Positions 1 to 10,160 of a stretch of 64,000 bases of DNA are shown here, in pieces. Position 1 is the first letter of the stretch. Every line of letters begins with the position of its first letter. A model generated the notes under the pieces. That model did no database searches, was not told the origin of the DNA, and saw only the letters and a list, made by a program, of their open reading frames with translations. This stretch comes from Heligmosomoides polygyrus polygyrus (taxonomy: Eukaryota; Nematoda; Chromadorea; Rhabditida; Heligmosomidae): assembly GCA_947396885.1 (NCBI GenBank), contig OX377201.1:23661923-23725922 (forward strand), written 5' to 3'. The translations under genes were made by a program, and so were the position numbers.

Positions 1-1100
1 ATCACGATGCCGTTTCGTCGCCGCCGAGGATCCACGTATGCTACTCATCATCACTACTGATCACTCATTATTGAAGCTTACTCACATATATTTGTATTTG
101 TATTTGCGTTTTGTTCTCCTTGTTCGTGTATCTTAACTCGTAGGTTCCCTATCACGCCATCGTCAACTACCCAACCCTCTGAGCCTCCGCTGTCAATGAG
201 TTTGTCGCAGTCACGTCGCGACCTTTTTCAGGTAGTTTAGGCCAGGTAGGAAGCTTCGTTAACTGTGTCTGTATGTTAGTAGGTAACGGGTCCCTTGCGC
301 AATACCTCGCAGGAACATCTTCGTTTTCGCCGCCCCCAGTGTCGTGACGTTCGCCACGCTCCATCACGACTCTTCAAGGACACACACGCTGGGAGGCGCA
401 CTGGTCCCGCCGCGCAGGGCATACGGTCGCACGCACGCGCCGCGACGCACTATAAACGCCTTCCCGCGCGCACCCGGCAGTCTTCGGCTTCGTCGTCGCT
501 CCGAGCGGTCGGTCCGCTATCCGCTCCGGCACTCCATCGCCAGCGCAGTGTCCACACCATCAGGACTCAACTCGACGGGCCGCGCAGGACTCCAGGACGA
601 CCAGGACAGGACGCGCAGTGTCGACCACAGAGGTAACCGCAGAGGCCGACCGAGCCACCGCCCTCGTGAGCGCAGGCTCCAGGGTAGGAGCGAGGAAGGA
701 TCTGCGGCTTGCGCTTGGGGCTGACCCGTAGGTAAGCTGGCGGGGCTCAGCCTTGACTCGTAGGCATTGTGTTCCATATTGATGTATTGTCTGTATGTTG
801 GGTTGATATGAAGTATGATGTATAATGCGCACTGTCATGTAACTCGAGAGCGGGGGAAGGTTTATTCTGAGCGCAGTGGCAATACTGCAGAAGGTCGGCT
901 GGTTCAATTGTATCACGCGAGTGATGTGAAGATGGGCGAGAGTCGTCGGGGGCCAGCGCAGGTGCAATCCCGGGAAAGGTCCTAAATAACATCCGCATTG
1001 GTATGAGGTGTGCTAAGTCGGGGCAATAAGGGCCACACCCTTACGTGGCAGGTTAAGTAAGAGCTAGCGCGCATAGGTAAGACCTCGACACCGGTTGTGC
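1..1100. other. No gene recognised; GC-rich segment with a TATA-like box
   Basis: No convincing coding exon is seen. From about 290 to 760 the sequence is markedly GC-rich compared with the AT-rich surroundings. It contains a TATA-like motif (TATAAA at 451-456) in a GC-rich context, as at a retroelement or host promoter. Open frames here overlap on both strands and look like GC-driven chance frames. It could be the edge of an LTR or a promoter region, but no second copy was found in the window. Confidence 0.25.
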
Positions 1101-1109
1101 CTCACACGT

Positions 1110-1290
1110 GGCCTCGGGTTGAGGGCCGCATGAGTTCCACCACCGATGCAGCGGACTCACCCGGGGCACGACACCTAGCAAATGTTCTTGGCTTGGATCC
1201 CGCCCATTCGATCAAGCGTAGCATCGCTTCGGAATCGGTGCCATACCTGTCTGAGAAGGATAAATCGCTGACTTGTCGTTCAGGAAGTCA
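1110..1290 (+). repeat. SINE-like repeat body, plus orientation
   Basis: The part from about 1210 to 1290 resembles the body of the tRNA-derived SINE seen on the minus strand at 6575-6765. Both share a GGATAAA block after a CTGTCTG-like motif, followed by CGCTGACTTG or CGCGACTTG, and both later have a GCAAGT-ATTGTA motif. The tRNA-like head is not clear here, so this is either a truncated or an older copy. The short open frame across it is not credible as a gene. Confidence 0.4.
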
Positions 1291-1504
1291 CTGCAAGTGA
1301 TTGTAAAGGTAAAATATGCACACTATGTAGCTTTCATAATATGCCTTATGGTTAGAAGTATTATATTGTACTGTCCGATTCCGATAGGCTTTACTTTGTG
1401 ATTGTTTTTTCCATGGATAGAGGAGGTAATTGCATATAAATCGTACAATATTTTGTAACGCTTGATTCGCTCTTTTAAACTTGATGAATTGTTTTTAAAA
1501 AGTC

Positions 1505-2204
1505 ATGGACATTGCATCGTATCAGGTGCTGGACGAAACCATGGAAAAAATGCACGTCCTTGTAATAAGGCTTCACTCCAAGCTTGGCCACAGTGTGAGC
1601 GAGGCAACTCAAAACATTAAGATGGCATGGAGAGAGGACTCCGCTAACGAACGGTACCGTGCGCAGATGGCACCAGGAGTTCTGCGTTGAGGACGTGAAG
1701 CTCGAAGACAAGGACAGCACGACCATGCAATTGTGATGACGGACGTTCGAAGAAAGAGAGGAAGCCGATCCACGAGAAACTGTACGTGAGATGGGTAAAG
1801 AACCTATCCTGAGTCGAGCAACCATTTCGAGGTACCTAGATGCGAAAGGCAAGGTGAAAAAGCTGGATAGGTCGGTGCCCCACGATCTCATTGAGCAGCA
1901 GCAGAGGTGTCGCATGGAGATCTGTTCTTCCCTTAATATAAGGGGCGAAAACTATGTTTCTCGATCTGGTAATTACCTGTGCCGCTTATTCACCGGACCT
2001 AGCCCCAACGGACGTTCATCTTTTTAAACATCTCGTTGTTTCTCTCAAAGAGAAAAACTTATCCAATGAAGCAGATGTCGAAATTGCCTTTCAGTGTTTT
2101 GCTGTTTTGCTTCCAGGAATTCAGATCTCTTCCGAAATGGAATTAATGCTCTTGTATATCGTTGGCAGAAGTGCATTAATTGCAACGGTTCTTACTTTGA
2201 TTAA
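1505..2204 (+). pseudogene. Mariner transposase pseudogene with internal deletion
   Basis: Reading down the plus strand in several frames gives three parts of a mariner transposase. The N-terminal helix-turn-helix region (GHSVSEATQNI) is at about 1580-1640. The segment ending in the KVKKLDRSVPHDL motif and the EICSS region is at 1791-1940. The C-terminal catalytic signature YSPDLAPTD is near 1985-2015. The final residues RWQKC...GSYFD run into a stop at 2202-2204. The stretch that should carry the first two catalytic aspartates is missing between the EICSS region and YSPDLAPTD, and at least two frameshifts are present. This is a dead deletion derivative. TIRs were not identified. Confidence 0.85.
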
Positions 2205-2484
2205 TAAACTTCATTTTCTGCTGAGATGTTACATCGAGAAGTTGCCGTCGAAAATCGGTCAGAACTTATGTGACAACCCAATGCATAAAATGCATGGCGC
2301 ATCCTGGCAGGGAATGGTTTACGCAGTCCCATATCCTTATGCCAATTAGAATTGTATTATATTTTTTGTATATTGATTGATACGGATGTCGTCACACAAC
2401 AGACCATGGCGTTTCTGTAAAATGTCTCTGTACCGATAGCGTTCTTCAATGGCGCATTCGAAGGCTGTCTGTTAGGAGAATCCA

Positions 2485-2664
2485 GGGGCCGAATTCATCA
2501 ACGACTTACGTAACTTTAACGGAGAGTTGTGAGCTTATCAAGCGATATGGTGAGCGATAAGCCGCGTTATATGAGCTTTTAATGCGGCTTATCGCTTACC
2601 ATATCGCTTGATAAGCTTACAATTTTCCGTTATAGTAACGTAAGTCGTAGATGAATCCGGCCCC
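2485..2664. mobile_element. Palindromic MITE (family 1, copy A)
   Basis: The 180-bp segment is almost one perfect hairpin. The left arm starts GGGGCCGAATTCAT and runs through ACGACTTACGTAAC and GCTTATCAAGCGATATGG. The right arm repeats this in inverse order, ending ATGAATCCGGCCCC, with a short loop near 2565-2580. It has no coding capacity. The termini match those of a second hairpin at 18185-18325, so this is a miniature inverted-repeat family. Confidence 0.8.
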
Positions 2665-3260
2665 AGTTCAATTTCGTATCCAGTCACCCCTACCATGTCT
2701 TTGAGACAGCAAACTCGTGCTGCATTTTTTAGAGAATGATCAACACCTTGTATCAATATAATCTGCTGCTTTTACAATTAATTCTACCAGAACAGACTGA
2801 TGTGGGCTGCTCCATGCTTAGCGGAATATTCCTCCCCTCCTTACGATATAGCAGCCATCGTCGAATATAGTAGTGCCTACTATATACTCCCTCTGCCCTT
2901 TTGAAGTTATCATTGAGGAGAAACTACCAGGAAGCATTCTGAAGAGAGACCGATGTGTGTGGTCGCTTTTTGGCCAGCGAGCCTTGGTTGACAGCCGTGC
3001 GCCGGCACTATCTCAAGAACAATTCAAAAGTCGGCTGAGCGACTCCCAAGGGAATCGCTATACGCGCTATCGAAGAAGTTTGATGAGATGACGGGAAAGA
3101 CGAGCGGCGAATGCATTTCCGAAGCTCTACAATTATTTCAGCAAATAGTGGTAACTACATCATTATTATCAAACGATTCTTAGCTGTCAAGTAAACATTA
3201 ATTAAATATGCTAGAGTGAAGCCAAGGTCCTCACTTACGCAACTCGATTAGTGTTCAAAC
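2665..3260. other. No gene recognised
   Basis: An open frame at 2873-3091 has no recognisable domain, no clear splice context and ordinary composition. No repeat partner was found in the window. Confidence 0.3.
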
Positions 3261-3261
3261 T

Positions 3262-3732
3262 GCCATAGACGAGGTTGCTCAATGGTCAAAATTGTGGAAG
3301 TTTCCCTTATCTGTTGATAATACGAAAGTGCTCCACTTGGGACCCTCCAATCCCAGACACAAGTGCATCTGAGGTCAACGGAACTGCTCTGGTAGATGTT
3401 GATAGTGTTTGACTACTTGGCTACTACTACTACTACTTCATTGGCTTTTTTCCTGACCTAAAGCTTAGCTTTGAGGAACGCTGTAAGAACATTTCTAGCA
3501 GAGCCGGACAAAGGTTGTTCCTCTCATTTAAGTCTCTCAGTTCTAGAGATCCTACTCTTCTCTTAAGGCATAAAAAGCTTATGTACGGCTAATTCTCGAA
3601 ACGGCACGTGTATATTCTGTCCGCGAAAGAAGTCCGAAATCGACAGGCTAGAGAAAGTCCAGAATAGTTTCACAAGGAAGCTGTTCATTCGTGCTCTTGG
3701 GTTCACATACAGCAGCATTCCTCGCGGAATTA
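3262..3732 (+). pseudogene. CR1-type LINE reverse transcriptase, C-terminal fragment (part 1)
   Basis: Translation in shifting frames gives the post-YADD region of a CR1-clade reverse transcriptase: EVAQWSKLWKFPLSVDNTKV, then SFEERCKNISSRAGQRLFLS and the frame-shifted equivalents of the RPILE...EKVQNSFTRKLF region. Several stops and frameshifts are present. The reading is interrupted at 3733 by a mariner fragment and resumes at 4173. The 5' portion (endonuclease and RT palm) is absent, as in most 5'-truncated LINE copies. Confidence 0.8.
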
Positions 3733-4172
3733 TTAGATTGTTCGGAAAGTTTTTAGACTAAGTCAGAGAACAATGTGTAGTTAATAACTTTATCAACAAC
3801 CACTACCATTTAACAAAATATTCACTACTACGATCTATCACATACATGTTGCCATATTTTGACATCACTTTTGACTTCCTCTCGATATGCGAACTTTTTT
3901 CCAGCTAAGAAAGACTGCAGCGACCGGAAAACGTGGTAGGCACTGTGTGCCAGATCAGATGAGTACGACGGATGGGAAACCAGATCAATTCCTAGTTCCT
4001 CCAATTTCTTCTGCGTATTCTTTGCTGTGTGAGGTCTGTCGTTATCCATGAGAAGAAGAATTTTTCCTCTTCTGGGATTGCGATTACGAAGGATTTTGCT
4101 CATTTTCTCCAGCTGAGCGCAGAACACGTTCGAGTCTACCATGGAACCGGTAGCAACCAATTCCCAGAATAA
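3733..4172 (-). mobile_element. Mariner C-terminal fragment inserted in a CR1 copy
   Basis: Minus-strand translation gives the C-terminal half of a mariner transposase: the VDSNVFCAQLEKMSKILR region, the second catalytic motif LLLMDNDRPHTA, and SYSSDLAHSAYH where PPYSPDLAPSDYH is expected. The third aspartate is therefore in a degraded context. The low-coordinate end starts with a mariner-like terminus TTAGATTGTTCGGAAAGT directly after TA. The other end has no matching TIR. The flanks read as one CR1 protein when this block is skipped, so it entered the LINE after the LINE had inserted. Confidence 0.8.
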
Positions 4173-4640
4173 TATTAGGAACAAAATGTTAAATTTTGAT
4201 AGCCTCCAGCATAGAAGAAAAAAACAACGATCTCATCATGATGTATAAAATAATGGAAACGTTAGTGGGGTTAAATCCTCACAAACTCTTCACATTTACA
4301 TGTTCACGTACGTGGGACTACATCGAAAATTGGTCTTTAAGCAACCACGAACAACACTTAGGCGTCATTTTTTTTTTGCTTTCAGAGCAGGATCAGAGTA
4401 CTACAGACTGAGCAAAAAGGTCCAAGTTCCTAGTAGTTTAGCAAAATTCAAAAAACTTCTATCCCTGCACCTAAAATAATGACATCTTGTTGTTGCCGAC
4501 CGTTTCTGTTCGTTTCTTAACCACTATGTTGATTAATGCGCTTTAAAACTTTCTGATTATGTTCTATGGTTTTACGCTGATTGTTTTTTCAACGATTTGT
4601 TGTTTTTTCTTCTCATATGTAGTATCACACGTAATAAATC
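4173..4640 (+). pseudogene. CR1-type LINE C-terminus and 3' end (part 2)
   Basis: This continues the CR1 reading interrupted at 3732. The sequence RRKNNDLIMMYKIM, typical of the CR1 C-terminal region, begins near 4205. A terminal VPSSLAKFKKLLSLHLK-like segment follows near 4425-4480, and an AT-rich 3' end has AATAAATCTATCAATC near 4630. The frames are broken. Confidence 0.75.
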
Positions 4641-4721
4641 TATCAATCAAACAAGGCCGCTGTCATCGTAATGTAGCACTATACTCACACAACGTCATCA
4701 ACCATTAGATGTGGCCTGGGA

Positions 4722-4810
4722 TGGCTACAGGCCGGCCCGTCATAAGGGCCTGTCGCCTGCAATCGAATGTCTCTGTTCAGGTCAGCTCGCAGAAGCGACA
4801 TCGAATTCCA
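4722..4810 (-). repeat. RTE type I 5'-UTR fragment
   Basis: The block CGTCATAAGGGCCTGTCGCC, then an ATCGAATGTC run and GCTCGCAGAAGCG, matches the 5' leader of the RTE copies at 30062-30140 and 58311-58380 in the same orientation. The outermost bases of the element are not recognisable, so this is a damaged 5' fragment without a body. Confidence 0.7.
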
Positions 4811-6570
4811 GCTAGCATTCCCTTGCTATAGCTAGGATTTTCCTTGCAGCCCTTTGTTTCAAGGTAGGTGCTTATTCTATTCTCTTATGGTCTGCCCAAA
4901 TTCTGAACCATTTTCATACAGTCGTTTCCCTCGCTGACATTGCTCTTGGCGGAGCATTGGCTACAATCTTCGAGCCTCCTTAACCTCATGGGTCAATGCG
5001 AAGCGTTCGAAGACTTATCAGGACGGGTTGGTGCATATGGGCTGACCAGCTCCTTACTCCAAGTTGCTTTCGCGGTCAGTGACGCTCGTTGTTGGACTAG
5101 AAAGCCGATTAGTAGAGGCCGTTGGAGCACATATCTGAACGTCCTTGTTGCTAGCACTAGCACGCTCTTCACAGACAATACAACTAGATCTTGCGGCTTC
5201 TGGCGCATTGAGGGATAGGTGCTGGCAGCTTCGGTTCAACCCGTAAGTTATGCCCGAACTGCCAGGGGTGGGGCTATATCGCCGGTATCAGATCGGAAGC
5301 ACAAGAGAATCAGAACTATATATCAACGAGCACAAAAAATGTGGGCACAGACAGAGAACAAAATAATGAACACATAGGAGAGATCCGCCGGCCCTATATG
5401 CCGGTTATTCCGCACTTACTAGATGATCGATAGACTTTGATATTCCTTATACTGTTTCCTTACTCCTATGATTCAGAACATCTGCGTGATTTCTACTTTT
5501 CGGTCAAAGGGTTTCGTTCACATGAAAAATAACAATGGTGACTAGTTTTAATTTGTAAATTTTTTCACCACGTATTTTCTAATGTGCCGTGTCCTTGAAA
5601 ATGTACGATTCTTGTGCGGACGACATTGTGCAAATAATAAATAAATATTCACGTGTCAAACAATAGGCGATCTACGAACAATCGTACATAGGCCTAGCAA
5701 ACGCAACTTTACTTTCAGATAGTTTGCGAATTTTAAAAACGAAATTGCCATCAGAACCGATCTGCTCCAATTTCTTAATTAGGGCTCTTTTGTAGGAATG
5801 GATAACCTTGAACAGAGTTTCCACGATGAGAACCCAAGGGCTAAGTTCTCAGCCATGTGAACATAGCTTGTACTTCCCATATTTCACTCGTGTACTTGCA
5901 TGCAGACATCGTACTTGGTGCGTGAAACAGTTGCAGCACTTTAGTAGGGAGCTGCTACGTCACTAGGATAACGTCAGCCGCCCCGGGACACAAAACATGC
6001 GTTCGCTAAGGAAACTCGACCCAGTGCTTTTAGCAGTTGGAAACATCCGATCCCTTATGGTTTTTCTCGTGGAAATATCTCAGAACAGCGAAAAGAACCG
6101 AAAAAGGCAATTGCTGTGGGAGCTGCTTCGTCGAAGGCGGCAGTATAGGATAACAGTGCTACATGAGAATTCTCTGTTCAGCGGCTGCCGCTTTCTCGTG
6201 ATGAATGCAGACTATTGCGTGCTGGAGTAATGTGCACCCGAAGTAATTTATGTGTGTGAAAAATGAGACAGCGCGGCTGAAAATTTTGGGCCTTGGAGAG
6301 GAGTCATTTTTCACAGCGCGGAATGTCATTGCAAAGAAATTCCAGGAAAGGGGAAGTCCGAACTCGGGATTGCGGAAGACTAAAGAAACATCAATAGGAG
6401 ACTACTCCGTAATTTCCAACGATGGCTTCGAGATAGTTCAAGACAGAGGCGACCTTAATCATTTGGAGAATAATAAAAGGATAAAGGATACTCAATCCCT
6501 TCTGGGATGCGCCAGCGCATTCTACTTCTACGGGATGTCGTGGAGACGACATGAATGCGTATTTGGCCAT
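4811..6570. other. No gene recognised
   Basis: Open frames at 4940-5218, 4993-5208 (minus), 5997-6230 and part of 6250-6804 show no recognisable domains or convincing exon borders. The sequence is of average composition and is probably decayed repeat. Confidence 0.3.
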
Positions 6571-6574
6571 ACAA

Positions 6575-6765
6575 TGACTTGCGGTGGCCAGCCGATGGAC
6601 AAGTCGCGCTTTATCCTTCCCAGACAAGTCTGGTACCAATTCACCGACCCCGGAGGGATGGAAGGCTTGGTTGGCCTGGGCGGGAAATCCGAACCAGGAA
6701 CCTGGTATCGTGAGCACGCGACAGTCGCGCCTCCTCCAACTGCGCTACACGCGCTAATTTGGAGA
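6575..6765 (-). mobile_element. tRNA-derived SINE, copy 1
   Basis: On the minus strand the element opens with a tRNA-like head. The A-box-like TAGCGCAGTTGGAGG lies close to the start, and a B-box-like GGTTCGGATTTCC lies about 45 bases on, within GGTTCCTGGTTCGGATTTCC. A body containing CCTCCGGGGTCGGTGAAT and CTTGTCTGGGAAGGATAAAG follows. A shorter copy sits at 10570-10690 and a body-only relative at 1110-1290. The pol III boxes suggest tRNA-promoter-driven retroposition by a LINE partner. Confidence 0.7.
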
Positions 6766-6838
6766 ATAAATAAAAATAGTATTTCAGGACTGCATCATTT
6801 TTAAGAAAACAGCGTGCATTTCCAAGCCCAAGATTCTA

Positions 6839-7576
6839 CAGGGTGCGTAAAAGGTATTGACGCACCTACTTTTTGTTTCAACTCCAGCTTTCTCTTTCTA
6901 CCCCTCGAGGTTTTTGTGTGTTATTTTTGTTGCATGTATTGTGCTCAAAAAACACTCACGAAAAAACTGAAGAAACATGGTCGTCATCGTTACGGTGGCC
7001 CTTTTTTAGCCGCTACCCAAAGAACTGAATACTTCCTTAACAAGAGAATTAGGCGCTGTTCGAAACGATTGGTGAGGAAAGAGGTCAGCAACCCAAACTT
7101 CAGCCACGGCTCTGTCATAGCAGATTATGATTACAAGACGTTCAAGCGCGACAACGTTCAAATCCGAAATTATCTATCTCTGTCCGATAACGGCAAACAA
7201 ATAACGCGCGCAGGTGTGGAAAGCTTCTCAGACGAGCACAGCTTAAACATGAATTCGCTGGATTGCTCTTTTCAGGCGATTTTGGAGAATGAGATCTGGG
7301 CTACTTTCAACAGAAGTGACCAGTCGCAGAAGGCTACCCTGTTCAAAGCACGGGACGAAATCCAGGCGAGTACTTGCGGCGCGTGCTCATGAATTTTTCC
7401 GTCGTTTTCGCTCCTGTATTCTCAGTGAAGGAGCCAATGTCGACTACGAGTTATTCTATCGTATTTGCAAGATCATTTTCCATATTTTTTCCATACAAGT
7501 GAATATTTTAAAACTTGCTGCACATTACTATTTCCACAACCACCATTTACTGTGTCAATACTTTTTACGCACCCTG
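6839..7576 (+). mobile_element. 738-bp TIR transposon with internal open frame
   Basis: Terminal inverted repeats are clear. The left end is CAGGGTGCGTAAAAGGTATT and the inverse complement of the right end is CAGGGTGCGTAAAAAGTATT, with matching bases beyond. TA lies directly outside both ends, as a Tc1/mariner-type target duplication would. Inside, an open frame (6814-7392) gives a basic protein rich in K and R near KKLKKHGRHRYGG and NKRIRRCSKRL. The sequence after its stop, read in another frame, gives FFRRFRSCILSEGANVDYE, which faintly resembles a Tc1/mariner C-terminus. No DDE triad is recognised. It is probably an internally deleted Tc1-like element, and the family is not identified. Confidence 0.65.
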
Positions 7577-7579
7577 TAT

Positions 7580-8465
7580 ATGTGCGGCCACATCAGAACT
7601 AACGGCCCTACAGTTTTTGAAAGCTGACGATTCCAGGAAAAGGAATTCATTCTGTCAAGACCTAGCTGAATACCAAGGGTGCATCCCCATTCTGGATAAC
7701 CCAACGGTGACCTTCTCTTTCTTTGCTAATTTTTCTTCATTTCTATACAAAATCTAGCTCGTAGACCTTAAATGGGTTGTGAATTGAAAAAACAGGCCCT
7801 TCTTCCAAAGTTTCAAATGTCACCTTACCGTTTTTGTTCCATACCTTTCACACAGCTGCATTACCGATCATTATTGATCGTTTAAAGTAAGCTCTCGGTG
7901 GTGATGGCAAAAGTACATCTCCAGCGATGCTTTTTCACAGTGAATGATGCTTTCGATTCGTCCGAAAACATTGGCGGAGCCGTCCATCACCAGTATTTTG
8001 TCAGCGGTCGAGCGTAGTTTGTTTCCGAGCTCCTTCGGGACAGCTACTCACTCCTCTGTAGCGTGAGCTTCTCGACCACCAGTCACTCATTGTCATCGGC
8101 GAGTTACGCTCCGCGATGTGCACGCTAGGAATAGTCCTCAACATTCTCTCATAGCAAAAGCGTCGACATGGTGGATCGCCCAAAGAGCATCAGGAAGTTT
8201 AGGGCAATTCTGGTTTTGCGGACCCGCTAGAAAAATAGTCTAGAATTTCAACAACTGTCTGACTATTGGAGAACATACAGCCTCTTGTCGCTGTTACGCC
8301 TACCGATTAGACTCGACACCCGACACTACGTAGATTTCCTCTGGAACCGGCCATCTCACCTTTATACCCTAGCCCTCTCAGGCTAGGGTGCGTCGGATAT
8401 AACGCAACTGCCGTTATAGGGCGCATCTGACAAGGGAAGAGTCTGAAGCGTATGTCTAAACAAGG
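7580..8465. other. No gene recognised
   Basis: No supported gene. Minus-strand reading near 7900-8050 gives a stretch of about 60 codons (VPKELGNKLRSTADKILVM and on) without stops. There is no recognisable family, start or splice site. Confidence 0.25.
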
Positions 8466-8469
8466 AGAG

Positions 8470-8504
8470 CGAATCACATGGGAAGAATTCGCAACCCTCA
8501 ATTA
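8470..8504 (+). repeat. Left part of a tRNA-like repeat split by the mariner
   Basis: The left flank of the intact mariner (CATGGGAAGAATTCGCAACC and on to CAATTA) aligns with the outer arm of the long-inverted-repeat element at 37803-39043. The alignment continues on the far side of the mariner at 9780. The mariner therefore entered an existing repeat copy. Confidence 0.6.
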
Positions 8505-9779
8505 TTAGGAAGTAACGAAATAAATGGCACTGAACCACTGTAAATTTAAACAGTTAATATCTCGGCTTGTAGGCAAGTTTATTAATCGAAATAAAACCTT
8601 CTGATTCTACACATCTTTGCCAACGTGACACAAGCTTTTTTATCCCAGTAGCATAAAAATCAGAAGTTCTGGAATTGACGAAATCTTCGAAGGCACTTTC
8701 GGCATCCTGTTGGTATTTGAATATTTTCCCTACCAAGAAGTCGCCAAGATGCTTGAAGAAATGGTAGTCTGTTGGGGAGAGGTCGGGAGAAAACGCAGGA
8801 TGTGGTAGAGTTTCAATGCTCAGCTCATTCAATTTCTGCAACGTCATTCGTGCTACATGGGGGCGAGCATTGTCGTGCAGAAGGAGAACTCGCCTTCGGT
8901 TTACCAAGGCCGGCCGGATATCCTTCAACTTTTTCATCATTTCTTCAATTTCAATGCAGTACTTCTCTGCCGTGATGGATTCACCGGGAGGGAGGAAGCT
9001 GTGGTGAATAATTCCCAGCGAACACCACCATACTGTCACCACTACTTTCTTTTGGTGCAATTCCGGCTTCGCAAAAACCTTGGGGCTCTTATCGCTGTCC
9101 ACCCACTGTGCCGGTCGTCGCCTGTTGTCGTACATTATCCATTTCTCGTCACAGGTTACGATGCGATCAAGGAATGGGTCCGTTTCGTTCCGTAGAAGCA
9201 GTGCGGAAGAGATCTCATATCGTCGGTTTCTTTGCTCCTCAGACAGCTCGTAAGGCACCCATCTTTCCAGCTTTTTGGTCTTTCCAATTTCCTTCAGATG
9301 CGTTGTGTTGTGACCGACGCCAAGAACCTTCGCTATCTCCCTGGCACCTTTGTGTGGATCCTCCTCTACCACATCTCTCAGCTTGTCCTCATCAACACCA
9401 CTATGCCTCCCACGACCTTCATGTTCTTCCAAGCTCTCATCTCCATTCCGGAACTTCCGATACCAACGATACGCCGTCCGAATTGTGGAACATCCTTGTC
9501 CGAATGCGGCGTTGATCTTCTCGTCCGCCTCCTTAGCTGTAGTGCCCACCTTGAATTCATACAAGTAAATGCCTCGGATTACCCTTTTGTCCATCTGCAA
9601 AAAAGTCAATAAAACTCTAAAGTTTTCCTACTTTTACATAGAAAATTTGGTAGTCTCCGGTAGAGCAAAGTTTGCGCTTCTAAATGATATGCCACATGTT
9701 ACGGTTTGTTCTTGATCAAACGCGTAAAGACGCGCCAAAAATGGCGCGAGCCAGTGCCATTTAATTCGTTACAACCTAA
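8505..9779 (-). mobile_element. Intact 1275-bp mariner with matched TIRs
   Basis: The ends are TTAGGAAGTAACGAAATAAA on the left and, as inverse complement, TTAGGTTGTAACGAATTAAA on the right. Identity continues into ATGGCACTG, giving TIRs of about 28 bp. TA flanks both ends (8503-8504 and 9780-9781). Length, TIR layout and the uninterrupted 351-codon transposase all fit a complete autonomous mariner. It sits inside an older tRNA-like repeat. Size and lineage recall the published hookworm mariner 'bandit', but identity to it was not checked. Confidence 0.93.
8554..9609 (-). CDS. Mariner transposase, full length (cecropia-type)
   Basis: This 351-residue transposase has no stops or frameshifts. 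It should bind the element's TIRs in the nucleus and cut and paste the transposon into TA sites. The N-terminal half has two helix-turn-helix regions (IYLYEFKVGTTAKEA near residue 15, then KGAREIAKVLGVG near 88). A linker motif WVPYELSEEQ lies near residue 118. The DD34D catalytic core follows: TCDEKW near 153, LLHDNARPH near 245, and SPDLSPTDYHFF near 280. The closing segment is FYATGIKKLVSRWQRC. It resembles the cecropia group that includes the transposase part of human SETMAR. Two in-frame methionines at the start (9609 and 9594) are both possible, and MDKRVIRG from the second aligns best with family members. Activity cannot be judged from sequence alone. Confidence 0.95.
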   Translation of the reverse strand: MTFLQMDKRVIRGIYLYEFKVGTTAKEADEKINAAFGQGCSTIRTAYRWYRKFRNGDESLEEHEGRGRHSGVDEDKLRDVVEEDPHKGAREIAKVLGVGHNTTHLKEIGKTKKLERWVPYELSEEQRNRRYEISSALLLRNETDPFLDRIVTCDEKWIMYDNRRRPAQWVDSDKSPKVFAKPELHQKKVVVTVWWCSLGIIHHSFLPPGESITAEKYCIEIEEMMKKLKDIRPALVNRRRVLLLHDNARPHVARMTLQKLNELSIETLPHPAFSPDLSPTDYHFFKHLGDFLVGKIFKYQQDAESAFEDFVNSRTSDFYATGIKKLVSRWQRCVESEGFISINKLAYKPRY

Positions 9780-9990
9780 TAGTATAAAAACGTGTTTCTT
9801 TTTTGCCAAGGCCTTAAACCCAAGGAGAAGGGGGGAGGCTGAAGCATACAGTGGAGTCGGCATCTCAAGAACTCTGGGTGGTCTCTCGTGCGCCCGCGAG
9901 AAAGCCGCCGAGGTATATTGGAATTGGAACATGCGACGGAGGCCAGGGGTTCGGTTCTCCTGCGTTGCGTTGCTTTTACATTTTACCCGA
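9780..9990 (+). repeat. Right part of the tRNA-like repeat
   Basis: It begins TAGTATAAAAACGTGTTTC and continues with a GGCCTTAAACCCAAGGAG block. Both align with 37845-37905 and with the inverse of 38940-39000. Further on, GGGGTTCGGTTCTCC is a B-box-like motif at the position where those copies have ATGTTCGACTCCCGT. Together with 8470-8504 it forms one repeat copy interrupted by the mariner. Confidence 0.55.
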
Positions 9991-10160
9991 CTGGTTGAAA
10001 TCTGAGGAGTCTTGAACGTTTACTCAATTGTCGGGCGTCTTCTGCGCATTTTCAGCTGTATGCGGTGGAGAGTAACTTTTTTTGCGATTTGTTCATAACC
10101 GATAGGTCTTCAACCAAAAGGGAAGGCGAAAGGTATTCAATATGCTCTGCTTCCCTTCTA

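Noticed and set aside
167..998. Six overlapping open frames on both strands
   Set aside because: They all lie in one GC-rich segment, contradict each other and show no domain. They look like composition-driven frames.
7900..8180. Ribosomal-protein-like peptide on the minus strand
   Set aside because: The resemblance is limited to a few residues, with no start, splice sites or supporting context.
8772..9612. Plus-strand ORFs across 8772-9612
   Set aside because: They are shadows of the mariner transposase on the opposite strand.
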